Of a DNA stretch of 64,000 nucleotides, positions 24,720 to 32,755 are shown in pieces. Below the pieces are notes generated by a model. That model was given only the letters and a program-made list of their open reading frames with translations. It was not told where the DNA came from and made no database searches. How positions within the stretch are numbered: the first letter of the stretch is position 1; each line of letters starts with the position of its first letter. The stretch is from Bin87 sp034423595 (GTDB lineage Bacteria; Chloroflexota; Dehalococcoidia; Lucifugimonadales; UBA3495). Made by a program: the position numbers and the translations under genes. The stretch lies in contig OZ242258.1 in NCBI GenBank assembly GCA_965207025.1, positions 1,984,001 through 2,048,000 of the forward strand, given 5' to 3'.

Positions 24720-25382
24720 ATGGAGCAAGAACAGGAAAGGATCGTTACCCGGATCATCGTGGGCCTTGGCAATCCCGGCCCGCGTTATCGAGACACGCGC
24801 CACAACGTGGGATTCGGCTGCGTTGACCTGCTGGCGCAACGATGGGGCATAGCGATCAACGACCGGCGACGGACCACAGCGTTAGGTCAAGGATACTGTC
24901 AGGGCAAACCGGTGGTGCTGGCCAAGCCGCGGACGTTTATGAATCTGTCCGGCGAGTCGGTGGCGTATCTATTGGCAAGGTTCGGAGGTCGGCCCGCAGA
25001 CCTGGTGGTAGTGTACGACGAGATGGCGCTGCCGGTGGGACGGATTCGCCTCCGCGCACGTGGCTCCGACGCTGGGCACAACGGCATCAAGGACATCATC
25101 AGGACGGTACGAACGGTTGATTTTCCCAGACTGCGTATAGGAATTGGAGGACCGGGCGTAACGGGCAGCGTTGACCACGTGCTGGGGCGTTTTTCGGATG
25201 AAGAGACTCCGGCAGTGGATGATGCCATCTCCCGCGCCGCCGATGCGGTGGAATGCCTGTTGTCGGAAGGCATCAACATTGCGATGAACCGGTACAACAC
25301 CGACCCGCGAGCCGGATCCGAAGCGAACGATGGATCAGCCGAAAGCGCAGATTTAACGCAAAGACGCAAAGACGCAGAGTAG
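24720..25382 (+). CDS. pth: Peptidyl-tRNA hydrolase
   Basis: The enzyme frees tRNA from stalled peptidyl-tRNA. Diagnostic parts are IIVGLGNPGPRYRDTRHNVGF with the catalytic His, KPRTFMNLSGESVA, VVVYDEMALPVGRIRLR with the Asp, and GSDAGHNGIKDII. ATG 24720 gives a start five residues into the family. The last residues (DLTQRRKDAE) are encoded by a dispersed DNA repeat at 25353, so the C-terminus has been changed by the repeat. The next gene begins nine bases on. Confidence 0.95.
   Translation: MEQEQERIVTRIIVGLGNPGPRYRDTRHNVGFGCVDLLAQRWGIAINDRRRTTALGQGYCQGKPVVLAKPRTFMNLSGESVAYLLARFGGRPADLVVVYDEMALPVGRIRLRARGSDAGHNGIKDIIRTVRTVDFPRLRIGIGGPGVTGSVDHVLGRFSDEETPAVDDAISRAADAVECLLSEGINIAMNRYNTDPRAGSEANDGSAESADLTQRRKDAE
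25353..25379 (+). repeat. AACGCAAAGACGCAAAGACG repeat forming the pth 3' end
   Basis: Overlapping units of ACGCAAAG make up the last codons of pth. Short runs of this kind occur between genes in many genomes. Here it has replaced or extended the pth terminus. Confidence 0.55.
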
Positions 25383-25391
25383 AAGAGCGGC

Positions 25392-27473
25392 ATGAAAGTG
25401 AGGCGGGGGGGCAGAGAACGATTGCCTGGGTGGGGATTGCTGGCTGTTGGAACCGCATTGCTGGGAGCCTTGCTGTGGATTGGCGCCGGCTGCGCGACGG
25501 AAAACACGACCGGCGATATGCCAAGCGGGGCAACGGTTCACACAACCCTGACTGCGCCACCACCATCAACGCCGGCGGTCGCTGAACTCGTAGTTGAGGA
25601 CGGCACGCCCGCTGAATCCGCGGCCTACGTCGCGCCTACAGGGTCGTCCAAGCCGGGAGACAACCAAACGCAAGCTGCCACTACCAAGAGCGAAGCGCCG
25701 GTTGAAGCGATGACGGCGGCAGATTTTCCGGCGCCACCGGAACGGGACCTACGGCTCCTGGCTCAGCAGATGAGGTGGAAGGGAGAGACGCCTCCGGCGG
25801 CAGAGTCAACGCCTATAGACTTACAGGTTGGAGATGTCCGGGACTTCTGGACGCTGGATTACCCGGCGATGTCGATGGTCAGCAGCCGTTTCCGGCTAGT
25901 GGCGATTTCGGACGGCGCGTACTGGTGGGCCAGCGAGGATGCGGACGTGGACGATGAATCGCTGTCCAGAACGGTTGAGGGCGCCGAGCGGCAGGTGTTT
26001 CCGCAGGTGGCGACGGCGTTCGCGAGCGGCGACGAACCAGGCTGGGTACATATCATCAGCGGACGGATTCCGGGGGTTGGCGGCTACGTGTCAGGCAGCG
26101 ATCAGTACCCATCCAACGTGAGTCCTTACAGCAACGAGGTACCGGCCATATACATCAACACGCGCGCAGCGACATTTGGCGACCGGGGGTTCCTGCACAT
26201 CCTCGCCCACGAGCTGCAACACGTCTTACACCAGGAGGCAGACGAATCGGAGTCCACGTGGTTGAACGAAGGGCTTTCGGAATTGGCGGTTACGGAGGCG
26301 GGCTATAGCGTAGGCAGCATCTACCGCTATCTGCGCCGGCCGAACGCATCCCTGGTGAACTGGCCGGATCACCTGGGGGCAGACGTGGGTTTGAACTACG
26401 GGGCTGCCGCGCTGTTCGCTCACTATCTGGCCGAAAAATACGCACCGGATGGAAGATTGCAGGATCTTCTGGCGATCGAAGCGGACGGCATCGCTGCGGT
26501 TGACGAGTTTCTCCACAGGCGAAACGCAGTCGTTCCCAACGGCGGAACGGCAGATTTTCATACCTTGTTCGCCGACTGGATGGTAGCGAACCGCCTGGAT
26601 CTGGACTCGGGGCCCCATGGTTATGCGGGACTGGACGTTGAGGCGTCAATTACCCATAGGACGGAAGCCAACGGCGAAGGCTTCGAGGCATCGCTTGCAC
26701 AATACGGGGTCGATTACATCGAGGTTCAGGACGCAGGCGACGTGGCGGCAATCCATTTCGAGGGATCGGCGGAGACACCGTTGTTGCCTACGGACGTGGC
26801 GGGAGAGTGCTGGTGGAGCAACCGGGGAGATTCGATTTCGGCCACGCTGACAAGGGATTTGACGGTACCCGCTTCGGCTTACGACGATTCGGAACCCAGG
26901 TTAAAGTACCGCTATTGGCATGACATCGAAGAGGAATGGGACTACCTGTACGTGTCCGCATCCGTGGATGGCGGGGAAACCTGGGACGTGCTGCACGCCA
27001 CGGGCACCACCGACGCCAACCCGGTGGGAAACAGCTACGGGTACGGGTACACCGGCGAATCCGATGGATGGCGAGATGGATCGGTATCCTTGGCGCAATA
27101 CGCCGGGGCGGAGGTTTCGGTGCGTTTCCATTACGTTACCGACGACGCGATAAACGGGCCAGGAATGTGCGTTCAGGATATACGGGTTGCGGGAGACCCG
27201 GAGGAGAACGGATCCGGAAATTGGGTGGCGGAAGGATTCGTGTCGGTGAACAACCGGGTGCGGCAGGATTGGATAGTGTGGGTGATCGCAGAAGGAAGAG
27301 AACCGTCCGCAACACGTTTGGAGCTGGATTGGGACGCGGAATTGGATCGATTCATGGGATCGATGCCGGTGGATGTAGCGGCTGATGAGCGGTTGGTCGT
27401 GGTGGTCGCTCCGGTTGCGCCGGCGACCATGGAAGAGGGGGACTACCGGCTGCGGGTTGAGTCTGACAAGTAG
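25392..27473 (+). CDS. Secreted lipoprotein metalloprotease, immune-inhibitor-A-like
   Basis: The 693-residue protein has a signal peptide and lipobox GAGC (Cys34), a Thr/Ala/Pro linker to about residue 130, and a gluzincin zinc protease domain. HELQH is the HExxH motif near residue 276, and WLNEGLSELAVTEAG supplies the downstream Glu. Residues 470-610 resemble the C-terminal beta domain of M6 immune inhibitor A proteases (DDSEPRLKYRYWHDIE, SASVDGGETWDVL, ITDDAINGPG-like). It probably degrades extracellular protein. The gene follows pth closely but has its own weak ribosome site. Confidence 0.82.
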   Translation: MKVRRGGRERLPGWGLLAVGTALLGALLWIGAGCATENTTGDMPSGATVHTTLTAPPPSTPAVAELVVEDGTPAESAAYVAPTGSSKPGDNQTQAATTKSEAPVEAMTAADFPAPPERDLRLLAQQMRWKGETPPAAESTPIDLQVGDVRDFWTLDYPAMSMVSSRFRLVAISDGAYWWASEDADVDDESLSRTVEGAERQVFPQVATAFASGDEPGWVHIISGRIPGVGGYVSGSDQYPSNVSPYSNEVPAIYINTRAATFGDRGFLHILAHELQHVLHQEADESESTWLNEGLSELAVTEAGYSVGSIYRYLRRPNASLVNWPDHLGADVGLNYGAAALFAHYLAEKYAPDGRLQDLLAIEADGIAAVDEFLHRRNAVVPNGGTADFHTLFADWMVANRLDLDSGPHGYAGLDVEASITHRTEANGEGFEASLAQYGVDYIEVQDAGDVAAIHFEGSAETPLLPTDVAGECWWSNRGDSISATLTRDLTVPASAYDDSEPRLKYRYWHDIEEEWDYLYVSASVDGGETWDVLHATGTTDANPVGNSYGYGYTGESDGWRDGSVSLAQYAGAEVSVRFHYVTDDAINGPGMCVQDIRVAGDPEENGSGNWVAEGFVSVNNRVRQDWIVWVIAEGREPSATRLELDWDAELDRFMGSMPVDVAADERLVVVVAPVAPATMEEGDYRLRVESDK

Positions 27474-27503
27474 ACGGGCTACGTTTCCCCCTCACCCCAA
27501 CCC

Positions 27504-27526
27504 GCTCCCTCCAGGGGAGAGGGAGC
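27504..27526. terminator. Hairpin between two convergent genes
   Basis: GCTCCCT and AGGGAGC are 7-base arms around a 9-base loop, midway between a plus-strand and a minus-strand stop. There is no T run, so it is a possible bidirectional terminator or a remnant of the widespread CCCTCACCCC...GAGAGGG repeat. Confidence 0.4.
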
Positions 27527-27528
27527 CG

Positions 27529-28071
27529 TTAGACCATCTCTAACAGGACTTCGGCGAACTCCAGTAGCGCGCCTTCGCGGGCGCAGGCAAAACAGCGCCA
27601 GCGCACCGCAGGCAAGAATACGCGGAACTCGGAGGCGCCGCAGAACGGGCAGTCTCCCGCCAGGTTATCCCGCCGGAGCGAAGAGGCTCCGGCGCGGTCC
27701 AGGATAGTGCAGGTGGCAACCAACTGGATGAGGCGGCCGCGACGGACTGGGCCCGTAGGATCCGTACCCATGGCTTTGCAGTTCCGCCAGCGCAGTTCGG
27801 CAACGAGCGCATGGCGCAGATCCTGGTCGAAAAGCGGTTCATCGCCGCCCAATGTGGGGGGCAGGGCAGCGGCAAGAGTGTAGAGGCTTGGTTCCGTCAG
27901 GGACGTCAAAAGCGGCGCGAGGCTTCCTTTGGACACGCTCACAAGGTGGGCGACGAAATCGCGCAGATAGGTGGCGGCGTAGGGAGGGTAGTGTACGTAT
28001 GGGAACTGAACGGATGCTTCGTCGAAAGCCTGGAAAAGGTAACTGTCGGTGTATGGATGGATGATAGTCAA
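27529..28071 (-). CDS. Unknown protein with C-terminal CHC2-like zinc finger
   Basis: This 180-residue protein is not recognised over its first 130 residues, which are rich in Leu, Tyr and Arg and probably helical. The C-terminus has CPFCGASEFRVFLPAVRWRC followed by FACAREGALLEFAEVL, with the spacing of a CPxC...CFxC zinc ribbon. This resembles the CHC2 finger of DnaG primases, but no Toprim domain follows. It could be a nucleic-acid-binding regulator. Nothing around it gives a clear role. Confidence 0.65.
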   Translation of the reverse strand: MTIIHPYTDSYLFQAFDEASVQFPYVHYPPYAATYLRDFVAHLVSVSKGSLAPLLTSLTEPSLYTLAAALPPTLGGDEPLFDQDLRHALVAELRWRNCKAMGTDPTGPVRRGRLIQLVATCTILDRAGASSLRRDNLAGDCPFCGASEFRVFLPAVRWRCFACAREGALLEFAEVLLEMV

Positions 28072-28142
28072 GCGGTGGTGCGCCTCCGTTGCAAGCTGAT
28101 TCCAGCGTACGGAATAGCGGCAGGATGGCGCAATGGTTAGTC

Positions 28143-28169
28143 CGTCATTCCGGCTTTCGCCGGAATGAC
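28143..28169. repeat. Dispersed palindrome, CCGG variant
   Basis: CATTCCGGCTTTCGCCGGAA followed by TGAC is a sequence variant of the palindromes at 5080 and 8976, with matching compensatory changes in both arms. A partial copy, CGGGAATGACGAG, follows. It lies in the gap before nudC. Confidence 0.65.
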
Positions 28170-28227
28170 AAGTAGGGGCACGGGAATGACGAGTTGGGGT
28201 GAAAAGGACCTGGTCACAGGGTCGTTT

Positions 28228-29157
28228 TCAGGGAGTATTGCCGGTGGCCCAGGCCTTGATGAGGTGATGGGCGATGGCTATGGGACCGGGGACGGTGAGT
28301 TCTTCGCTGCGTCCTTCCAGGGCTTTGAGAACCTCGGAGCGGCTGAACCACTTGACGTCGGTCATCTCCTCGTTGTCCATGTTGATGTTGGTGGTATCGG
28401 CTTCGGCAATGCAGCCAATCATCAGGGACGAGGGGAACGGCCACGGCTGCGAGGAGTGGTAACGTACGTTCTTGACCTGTATGCCGGCTTCCTCCATGAC
28501 CTCGCGGGCGACGGCTTCCTCAATGCACTCGCCCTGATCCATGAACCCGGCCAGGGCGGAATAGGCACGCATCCGCTGGAGGCGGCCGCGGGACTGGCCG
28601 AGCAGGCAACGGTCGCCCTCGGTGTCGGCCACGACGGTGATGACCACCGGGTCGGTGCGGGGGAAGTGCTGGGCGTTGCAGACGGGACACTGACGCACCT
28701 GGCCACCGCGTCCCTTGTCGGTGGGATGGCCGCAGACGGAGCAGAAGCTGTGGCGGAGGTTCCAGTCCAGTTGAGCCCGGGCCTGGGAGAGCATACCGGT
28801 GTTGGGGCCAGACATGGTCTCGCCGGCGGTGCGACAATCCTCGAAATGCCAGCCGGTGGCGTCCAGAACCTGTTCGGCTACGGCGGCATTCTTGGAGAGG
28901 TCGTAGGCGAAGTGGGCGACGCCATCCAGCAAGCCGAGGAAGATCCACTCGACGCCGGCGGGGAGAGGCTGCGCCTGCTGGGTGGAGAGCCAGCCGAGTT
29001 CGGGCGGTGAGTCGTCGGTGAGCAGGACGTTGAGGTTGCGGAAGGGCAGGAATCTGCTGCGGGGTTCCTGGGACTGTTGGATGATCCAGTCCTCATCGCG
29101 GCGTTCGACCTCGCCGCGGTTGAAGGGGTTGTCGGCGAAGATGTGTGGAGGGTACAT
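28228..29157 (-). CDS. nudC: NAD+ diphosphatase (NudC)
   Basis: Hydrolyses NAD(H) to NMN and AMP and, in known NudC, removes NAD caps from RNA. The zinc ribbon is CSVCGHPTDKG...CPVC, the Nudix box GFMDQGECIEEAVAREVMEE, and the NudC-specific SQPWPFPSSLM follows. ATG 29157 (MYPPHIFADNPFNRG) was preferred; the frame is open 32 codons upstream. It is divergent from the VapBC-like pair with about 100 bases between. Confidence 0.94.
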   Translation of the reverse strand: MYPPHIFADNPFNRGEVERRDEDWIIQQSQEPRSRFLPFRNLNVLLTDDSPPELGWLSTQQAQPLPAGVEWIFLGLLDGVAHFAYDLSKNAAVAEQVLDATGWHFEDCRTAGETMSGPNTGMLSQARAQLDWNLRHSFCSVCGHPTDKGRGGQVRQCPVCNAQHFPRTDPVVITVVADTEGDRCLLGQSRGRLQRMRAYSALAGFMDQGECIEEAVAREVMEEAGIQVKNVRYHSSQPWPFPSSLMIGCIAEADTTNINMDNEEMTDVKWFSRSEVLKALEGRSEELTVPGPIAIAHHLIKAWATGNTP

Positions 29158-29200
29158 TGGGTGGTTCACCTGGTTGGTTGGGGGTGACTTTCCGGCGAGA

Positions 29201-29229
29201 TTGTAATGCCAGCAGGCAAGGGATACAAT
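29201..29229 (+). promoter_or_regulatory. Sigma-70 promoter of the VapBC-like pair
   Basis: TTGTAA (29201-29206) and TACAAT (29224-29229) are 17 bases apart. The start point would give a leader of about 23 bases before the antitoxin ATG. Confidence 0.65.
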
Positions 29230-29258
29230 TTGAGCACAGACGACGGGAGACAACGGCT

Positions 29259-29456
29259 ATGGACACCGAAAACATTGATGGCCGCAAAGATACCACAACC
29301 GCGGCATCGGAACCCGACGACCTGGACCGGCGCATTGCCGAACTGCATGCGCAAGGCATTCTGATTGGCGGCGAGGGGCCGCGGGAGTCGCTGCGCCCTA
29401 TCGCTTACATCCCCGGCGCCTTGAAGCGGCTGCTGGAGCGACGTGACAGAAGCTAG
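29259..29456 (+). CDS. VapB-like antitoxin
   Basis: A 65-residue acidic-then-basic protein with DLDRRIAELHAQGILIGGEG and ending KRLLERRDRS. Size, charge and position right before a PIN-domain gene (6 bases) match antitoxins of VapBC pairs. GGGAG stands nine bases before the ATG. No clear DNA-binding fold can be named. Confidence 0.65.
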   Translation: MDTENIDGRKDTTTAASEPDDLDRRIAELHAQGILIGGEGPRESLRPIAYIPGALKRLLERRDRS

Positions 29457-29462
29457 CCTACC

Positions 29463-29864
29463 ATGCCAACGCCGTTGCTCGCCGCCGCCTACGTCGATAC
29501 CACCGCGCTCACCCCGCTGGTTGCCGGTGAGGAGCCAGTGGCAACATCCATACAGCGAAAGCTGGAAGGTTTCCGGTATCTGCTGTCCGCCAACCTGCTG
29601 GAAGCGGAGATACGGATCGTATTCGCAATGGCAGGGCGGGAGTTTGACGACGACGTGCTATCCAGTATCCGCTGGATTATGCCGAACCGTCGCCTGGATG
29701 CTGAAATGGCGGCAGTTTTGCGAACCGCGCAATTGCAACCGATTCGGCTGTGGCATCTTGCCACGGCGCTGTTCTTTGCGGAACTGGCGCCCAGCCTGGC
29801 TTTCGTAACTCTGGACGAGCAGCAGGAAACGGCGGCGCGGGATTTGGGGCTGGGGATCGCGTGA
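29463..29864 (+). CDS. PIN-domain VapC-like protein with altered active site
   Basis: The 133-residue PIN domain has the first Asp in AAYVDTTALTPLV, a Glu in SANLLEAEIRIV, and the last Asp in LAFVTLDEQQETAARDLGLG. The third acidic position, usually Asp in LDALHLATAL, is Arg here (IRLWHLATALFF). VapC toxins cleave RNA with this acidic quartet, so activity may be reduced or supplied differently. It follows its putative antitoxin directly. The next gene is convergent. Confidence 0.75.
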   Translation: MPTPLLAAAYVDTTALTPLVAGEEPVATSIQRKLEGFRYLLSANLLEAEIRIVFAMAGREFDDDVLSSIRWIMPNRRLDAEMAAVLRTAQLQPIRLWHLATALFFAELAPSLAFVTLDEQQETAARDLGLGIA

Positions 29865-29873
29865 CCCCGTCGT

Positions 29874-30326
29874 TTAGGGAGTCGGAGTGATGTCGCCACG
29901 GTCCGAGAAGCCCCAACTTTCGCGAAAGCCCATAATGACCTTGTCGAGAAAAGCTATGACGTAGGCTTCGGTAGTGCTGTCTTTGTCCAAAATCACGTGA
30001 TGGATGCTCTCATACTCGGCAACTTTCCGTGCGCCTTCTTGGAGTTGATGCGGGGTCACAAGTATGCCACCTTGTGCTCCGGTAGCGTTGATTCGGTACG
30101 CCAAGGCCCCTACGGCTTCTTGATCTACCCTTGCATTTCTACGACGGCATTCCACAATCAAAAACCCCGAACCATCGATTTTTACTCCTTTCGCATCTAT
30201 TTCATATTCCGTTCCCGAAACGGCAGGAACTATCTGTTTGCCTTCAGCCTTCCCCAACCCGAAATGCGTTGCAAATTCATTGAGGAGATATTGGGCTGTC
30301 TGTTCATAGCGTTCCCAATCTTTCAT
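29874..30326 (-). CDS. Mrr-like restriction endonuclease-fold protein
   Basis: From ATG 30326 the protein has 150 residues: KDWERYEQTAQYLLNEFATH at the N-terminus and EIDAKGVKIDGSGFLIVECR in the core. RRNARVDQEAVGALAYRI then ATGAQGGILVTP follow, as in the Mrr/PD-(D/E)XK fold. The ExK is ECR, so the usual Lys is replaced by Arg. Such proteins cut modified DNA in type IV restriction. It stands alone, converging on the VapBC pair. Confidence 0.72.
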   Translation of the reverse strand: MKDWERYEQTAQYLLNEFATHFGLGKAEGKQIVPAVSGTEYEIDAKGVKIDGSGFLIVECRRRNARVDQEAVGALAYRINATGAQGGILVTPHQLQEGARKVAEYESIHHVILDKDSTTEAYVIAFLDKVIMGFRESWGFSDRGDITPTP

Positions 30327-30405
30327 ATGGTAAATACCTCTCGTGTGATTGTAGGCCAAGACATCCCCAAGCAATGACCCCTTCGTGCGAACGACCCGGT
30401 AACGA

Positions 30406-31425
30406 TCATTGGGGGAGCTCCGCGATTGCTTTTTCAACGGTGGCTTGGTCGAATCCGTAGGAGAAGGCTCGATTATAATCGCGCATCGCCTCGTTGACGT
30501 TACCCAGCCGTGCGTGGTTGATCCCACGAAAATAGTAGTTTCCCGCATCATTAGCATCAAGTCGGACGGCATTATCGTAGTCTGACACCGCATTGGCATA
30601 TTCCCCCAACGAGGCATATGCACTCCCTCGGTAACTGTAAAACGACGAATCGTTGGGGTCTATGCTGATAGCTTTATCGTAATCTACTATGGCCAGCCTA
30701 TATTCGCCTTGTCTGCCATACGTCAAGCCACGGCTGATAAACGGGATTGCCTGATTGGGAGCAAGTTGAATAGCTTTATTGAGATCAGTAAGTGCTAGGT
30801 CGTATGCCCCCTTTTCACGCAATGCCACTCCTCTCCCGCGATAATAATCGGATTCGTCAGGACTCAGGGCGATTGCTACATCCAAATCTCCTACTGCTCT
30901 GTCATATTCGCCTTTTTCGTGAAACGTCAATGCACGCCAAAAATAGGATTCAGGGTTGTCCGGATCTAATGCAATGACCACGGCGTAGTCCTCTATTGCT
31001 TGGTCATATTCCCTCTTTTCAAAATAAGAGGATGCACGGCCATTATAGGCAGCGTAGGTCGCCAGAGCGGCTGCCTCCGCATTACCAAACGTTGGAGCAA
31101 GTGCTATGGCAGTATTAAAATCTGTTATGGCTTGGTCATACTCCCCTTTACCGCGATAGCCATTACCGCGTGTTATATAGGGCATTGGATTCTCAGGGAA
31201 CAGATCAATCGCCTCATTGGAAACCGCTATTGCCCTGTCGTACTCGCCATTTTCGTATGCTGAATTGGCTTGATCGATGCGGTTCAAGAACGTGTCGAAA
31301 TCGTCTTCTGAATCGCTGGGGATACATCCAAACAGCATTGTCGCCAGTATCAGACCCACCGCGAGACAGGCCGTGACATAGGGCATCCTACCCAATTGTA
31401 GTGTTAAGGCATCGGCGATTTTCAT
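30406..31425 (-). CDS. TPR-repeat lipoprotein
   Basis: A signal peptide and lipobox LFGC (Cys34) are followed by about eight tetratricopeptide repeats, each with the form G-x-Y-D-x-A-I-x-D-(F/Y)-x-x-A-I-x-(L)-x-P, such as GEYDQAITDFNTAIALAP. The superhelix is a protein-binding scaffold outside the membrane. Partners are not known. Its base composition is lower in GC than the neighbouring CoA-transferase genes, suggesting a different history. Confidence 0.88.
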   Translation of the reverse strand: MKIADALTLQLGRMPYVTACLAVGLILATMLFGCIPSDSEDDFDTFLNRIDQANSAYENGEYDRAIAVSNEAIDLFPENPMPYITRGNGYRGKGEYDQAITDFNTAIALAPTFGNAEAAALATYAAYNGRASSYFEKREYDQAIEDYAVVIALDPDNPESYFWRALTFHEKGEYDRAVGDLDVAIALSPDESDYYRGRGVALREKGAYDLALTDLNKAIQLAPNQAIPFISRGLTYGRQGEYRLAIVDYDKAISIDPNDSSFYSYRGSAYASLGEYANAVSDYDNAVRLDANDAGNYYFRGINHARLGNVNEAMRDYNRAFSYGFDQATVEKAIAELPQ

Positions 31426-31476
31426 GGTATGCCTTGTGATCTGCGGAAATGTGCCGTATGGGTAGTGCCCCTAGAA

Positions 31477-31836
31477 TCAGTACCGCAAGGCGTGGGTCGG
31501 GGCCAACTGCTGCCGCACCGGGTCAACGACAAGCAGCGCGCCCTCTAGGGTGTACACGCCCGGCAGGACGGGAGCGCCTTCGTCGGCGAAGATTACAATG
31601 GTTGATCGCTCGACACCCTCTACCCTGACGCGCGCTTCGCCTACGGCATCTTCGACGATACTACCGTCGGCCAGTTCCGAATTGATGCGTTCAATGGGCG
31701 TTATCCTCAGCTCTTGTAGCAGGTTCGCCGGCAGGCAGGTGTAAGTGGAGCCGGTACCTACCAACGCATCTACCATTTTGGAGCGGCTTCCGTCTGCTGA
31801 GATGACTTCTATCGGATACGTGAAGGTTCCCATCAT
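31477..31836 (-). CDS. Clan AA aspartic-protease-like protein lacking the catalytic Asp
   Basis: The 119-residue protein matches small bacterial retropepsin-like proteins: FTYPIEVISADGSRSKMVDA, then the active-site region ALVGTGSTYTCLPANLL, later LADGSIVEDAVGEARV and VYTLEGALLVVDPVRQQLAP. The catalytic D-(T/S)-G is replaced: the codon is GGT (Gly) in VGTGS where GAT (Asp) is expected. The protein is likely inactive as a protease or recently mutated. Start at one of two adjacent ATGs; the upstream extension runs into a repeat. Confidence 0.75.
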   Translation of the reverse strand: MMGTFTYPIEVISADGSRSKMVDALVGTGSTYTCLPANLLQELRITPIERINSELADGSIVEDAVGEARVRVEGVERSTIVIFADEGAPVLPGVYTLEGALLVVDPVRQQLAPTHALRY

Positions 31837-31843
31837 CAAGTTT

Positions 31844-31918
31844 CTGGATTCCGGCTTTCGCCGGAATGACGAGTAGAGAGTGGGGATGGCAGACCTTCGA
31901 CAGGCTCGAGGTGAGCGG
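31844..31918. repeat. Two dispersed repeats side by side
   Basis: ATTCCGGCTTTCGCCGGAAT with flanking CTGG and GACGAG (31844-31873) is followed by CCTTCGACAGGCTCGAGGTG (31894-31913) of the second family. Together they fill the gap between the protease-like gene and the hydratase gene. Confidence 0.7.
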
Positions 31919-31925
31919 GGTAAGG

Positions 31926-32729
31926 TTAGGCAGAAGCAGACGGGTATTCGGGACGGCGGCGTTCGCGGAGGGCGGCGAGGCCTTCCTTGACGTCGTCGCC
32001 GAAGAAGCCGAGGGCCTCGGCGAGGAGGGAGTAGTCGAAGGAGGTGTGTCCAGCCTGGCGGAGCCACTGGTTGAGGGCGCGCTTGGTAAAGCGGATGGCC
32101 GGCTGGGGGCCGTCGGCGAGGCGTCGGGCGATGCGCATGGCGGTTTCCATGAGTTCGTCGCGCGGGACGGCCATGCTGACGAGGCCGATGCGTTCGGCCT
32201 CCTTGCCGTCCAGGAAGTCGCAGGTGAGCAGGTAGTATTTGGCTTTGGCCATGCCGCAGAGCAGGGGCCAGATGATGGCGGCGTGGTCGCCGGCGGCGAC
32301 GCCCAGGCGGATGTGTCCGTCGGTGATGCGGGCGTCCTCGGCGGCGATGGAAATGTCTGCCATGAGAGCGACCGCCAGACCGGCGCCAACCGCGACGCCG
32401 TTGATGGCGGAGATAACCGGCTTGTCCAGATTCAGGATGTTGTAAACAATGTCGCCGGCCTCCTGGGTGTTCCGGGCGACGATGGCCGGGTTGTCGATGG
32501 CTTGCTCGATCATCTCGAAGTCGCCGCCTGCGGAGAAGGCGTCGCCGGCTCCGGTAACGACGGCGACGCGGACCTCGGGGTCGGCTGCGATGTCAAGCCA
32601 GATGCGGCTGAGTTCGTTATGGAGTTTGAAGTTGGTGGAGTTGAGGCTCTCCGGGCGGTTCATCGTAAGGGTGATGATGCCGTCGGTTTTTTCGATGAGC
32701 AGGTGCTCGTATGAGGAGTAATCGGTCAT
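31926..32729 (-). CDS. Enoyl-CoA hydratase/isomerase family protein
   Basis: A crotonase-fold enzyme of 267 residues. The CoA-binding oxyanion-hole segments are GAGDAFSAGGDFEMI and INGVAVGAGLAVALMADISI. The usual second Glu region reads DGHIRLGVAAGDHAAIIWPL, with Gly-Asp where hydratases often have Glu, so isomerase or hydrolase chemistry is possible. It probably handles a CoA thioester made by the nearby CoA-transferases. ATG 32729 is preferred over 32759. Confidence 0.88.
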   Translation of the reverse strand: MTDYSSYEHLLIEKTDGIITLTMNRPESLNSTNFKLHNELSRIWLDIAADPEVRVAVVTGAGDAFSAGGDFEMIEQAIDNPAIVARNTQEAGDIVYNILNLDKPVISAINGVAVGAGLAVALMADISIAAEDARITDGHIRLGVAAGDHAAIIWPLLCGMAKAKYYLLTCDFLDGKEAERIGLVSMAVPRDELMETAMRIARRLADGPQPAIRFTKRALNQWLRQAGHTSFDYSLLAEALGFFGDDVKEGLAALRERRRPEYPSASA

Positions 32730-32755
32730 TTTGCACTCACTTCGTGGTGAAGGAA

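Noticed and set aside
31866..32714. Plus-strand frame opposite the enoyl-CoA hydratase
   Set aside because: Antisense shadow starting inside a dispersed repeat.
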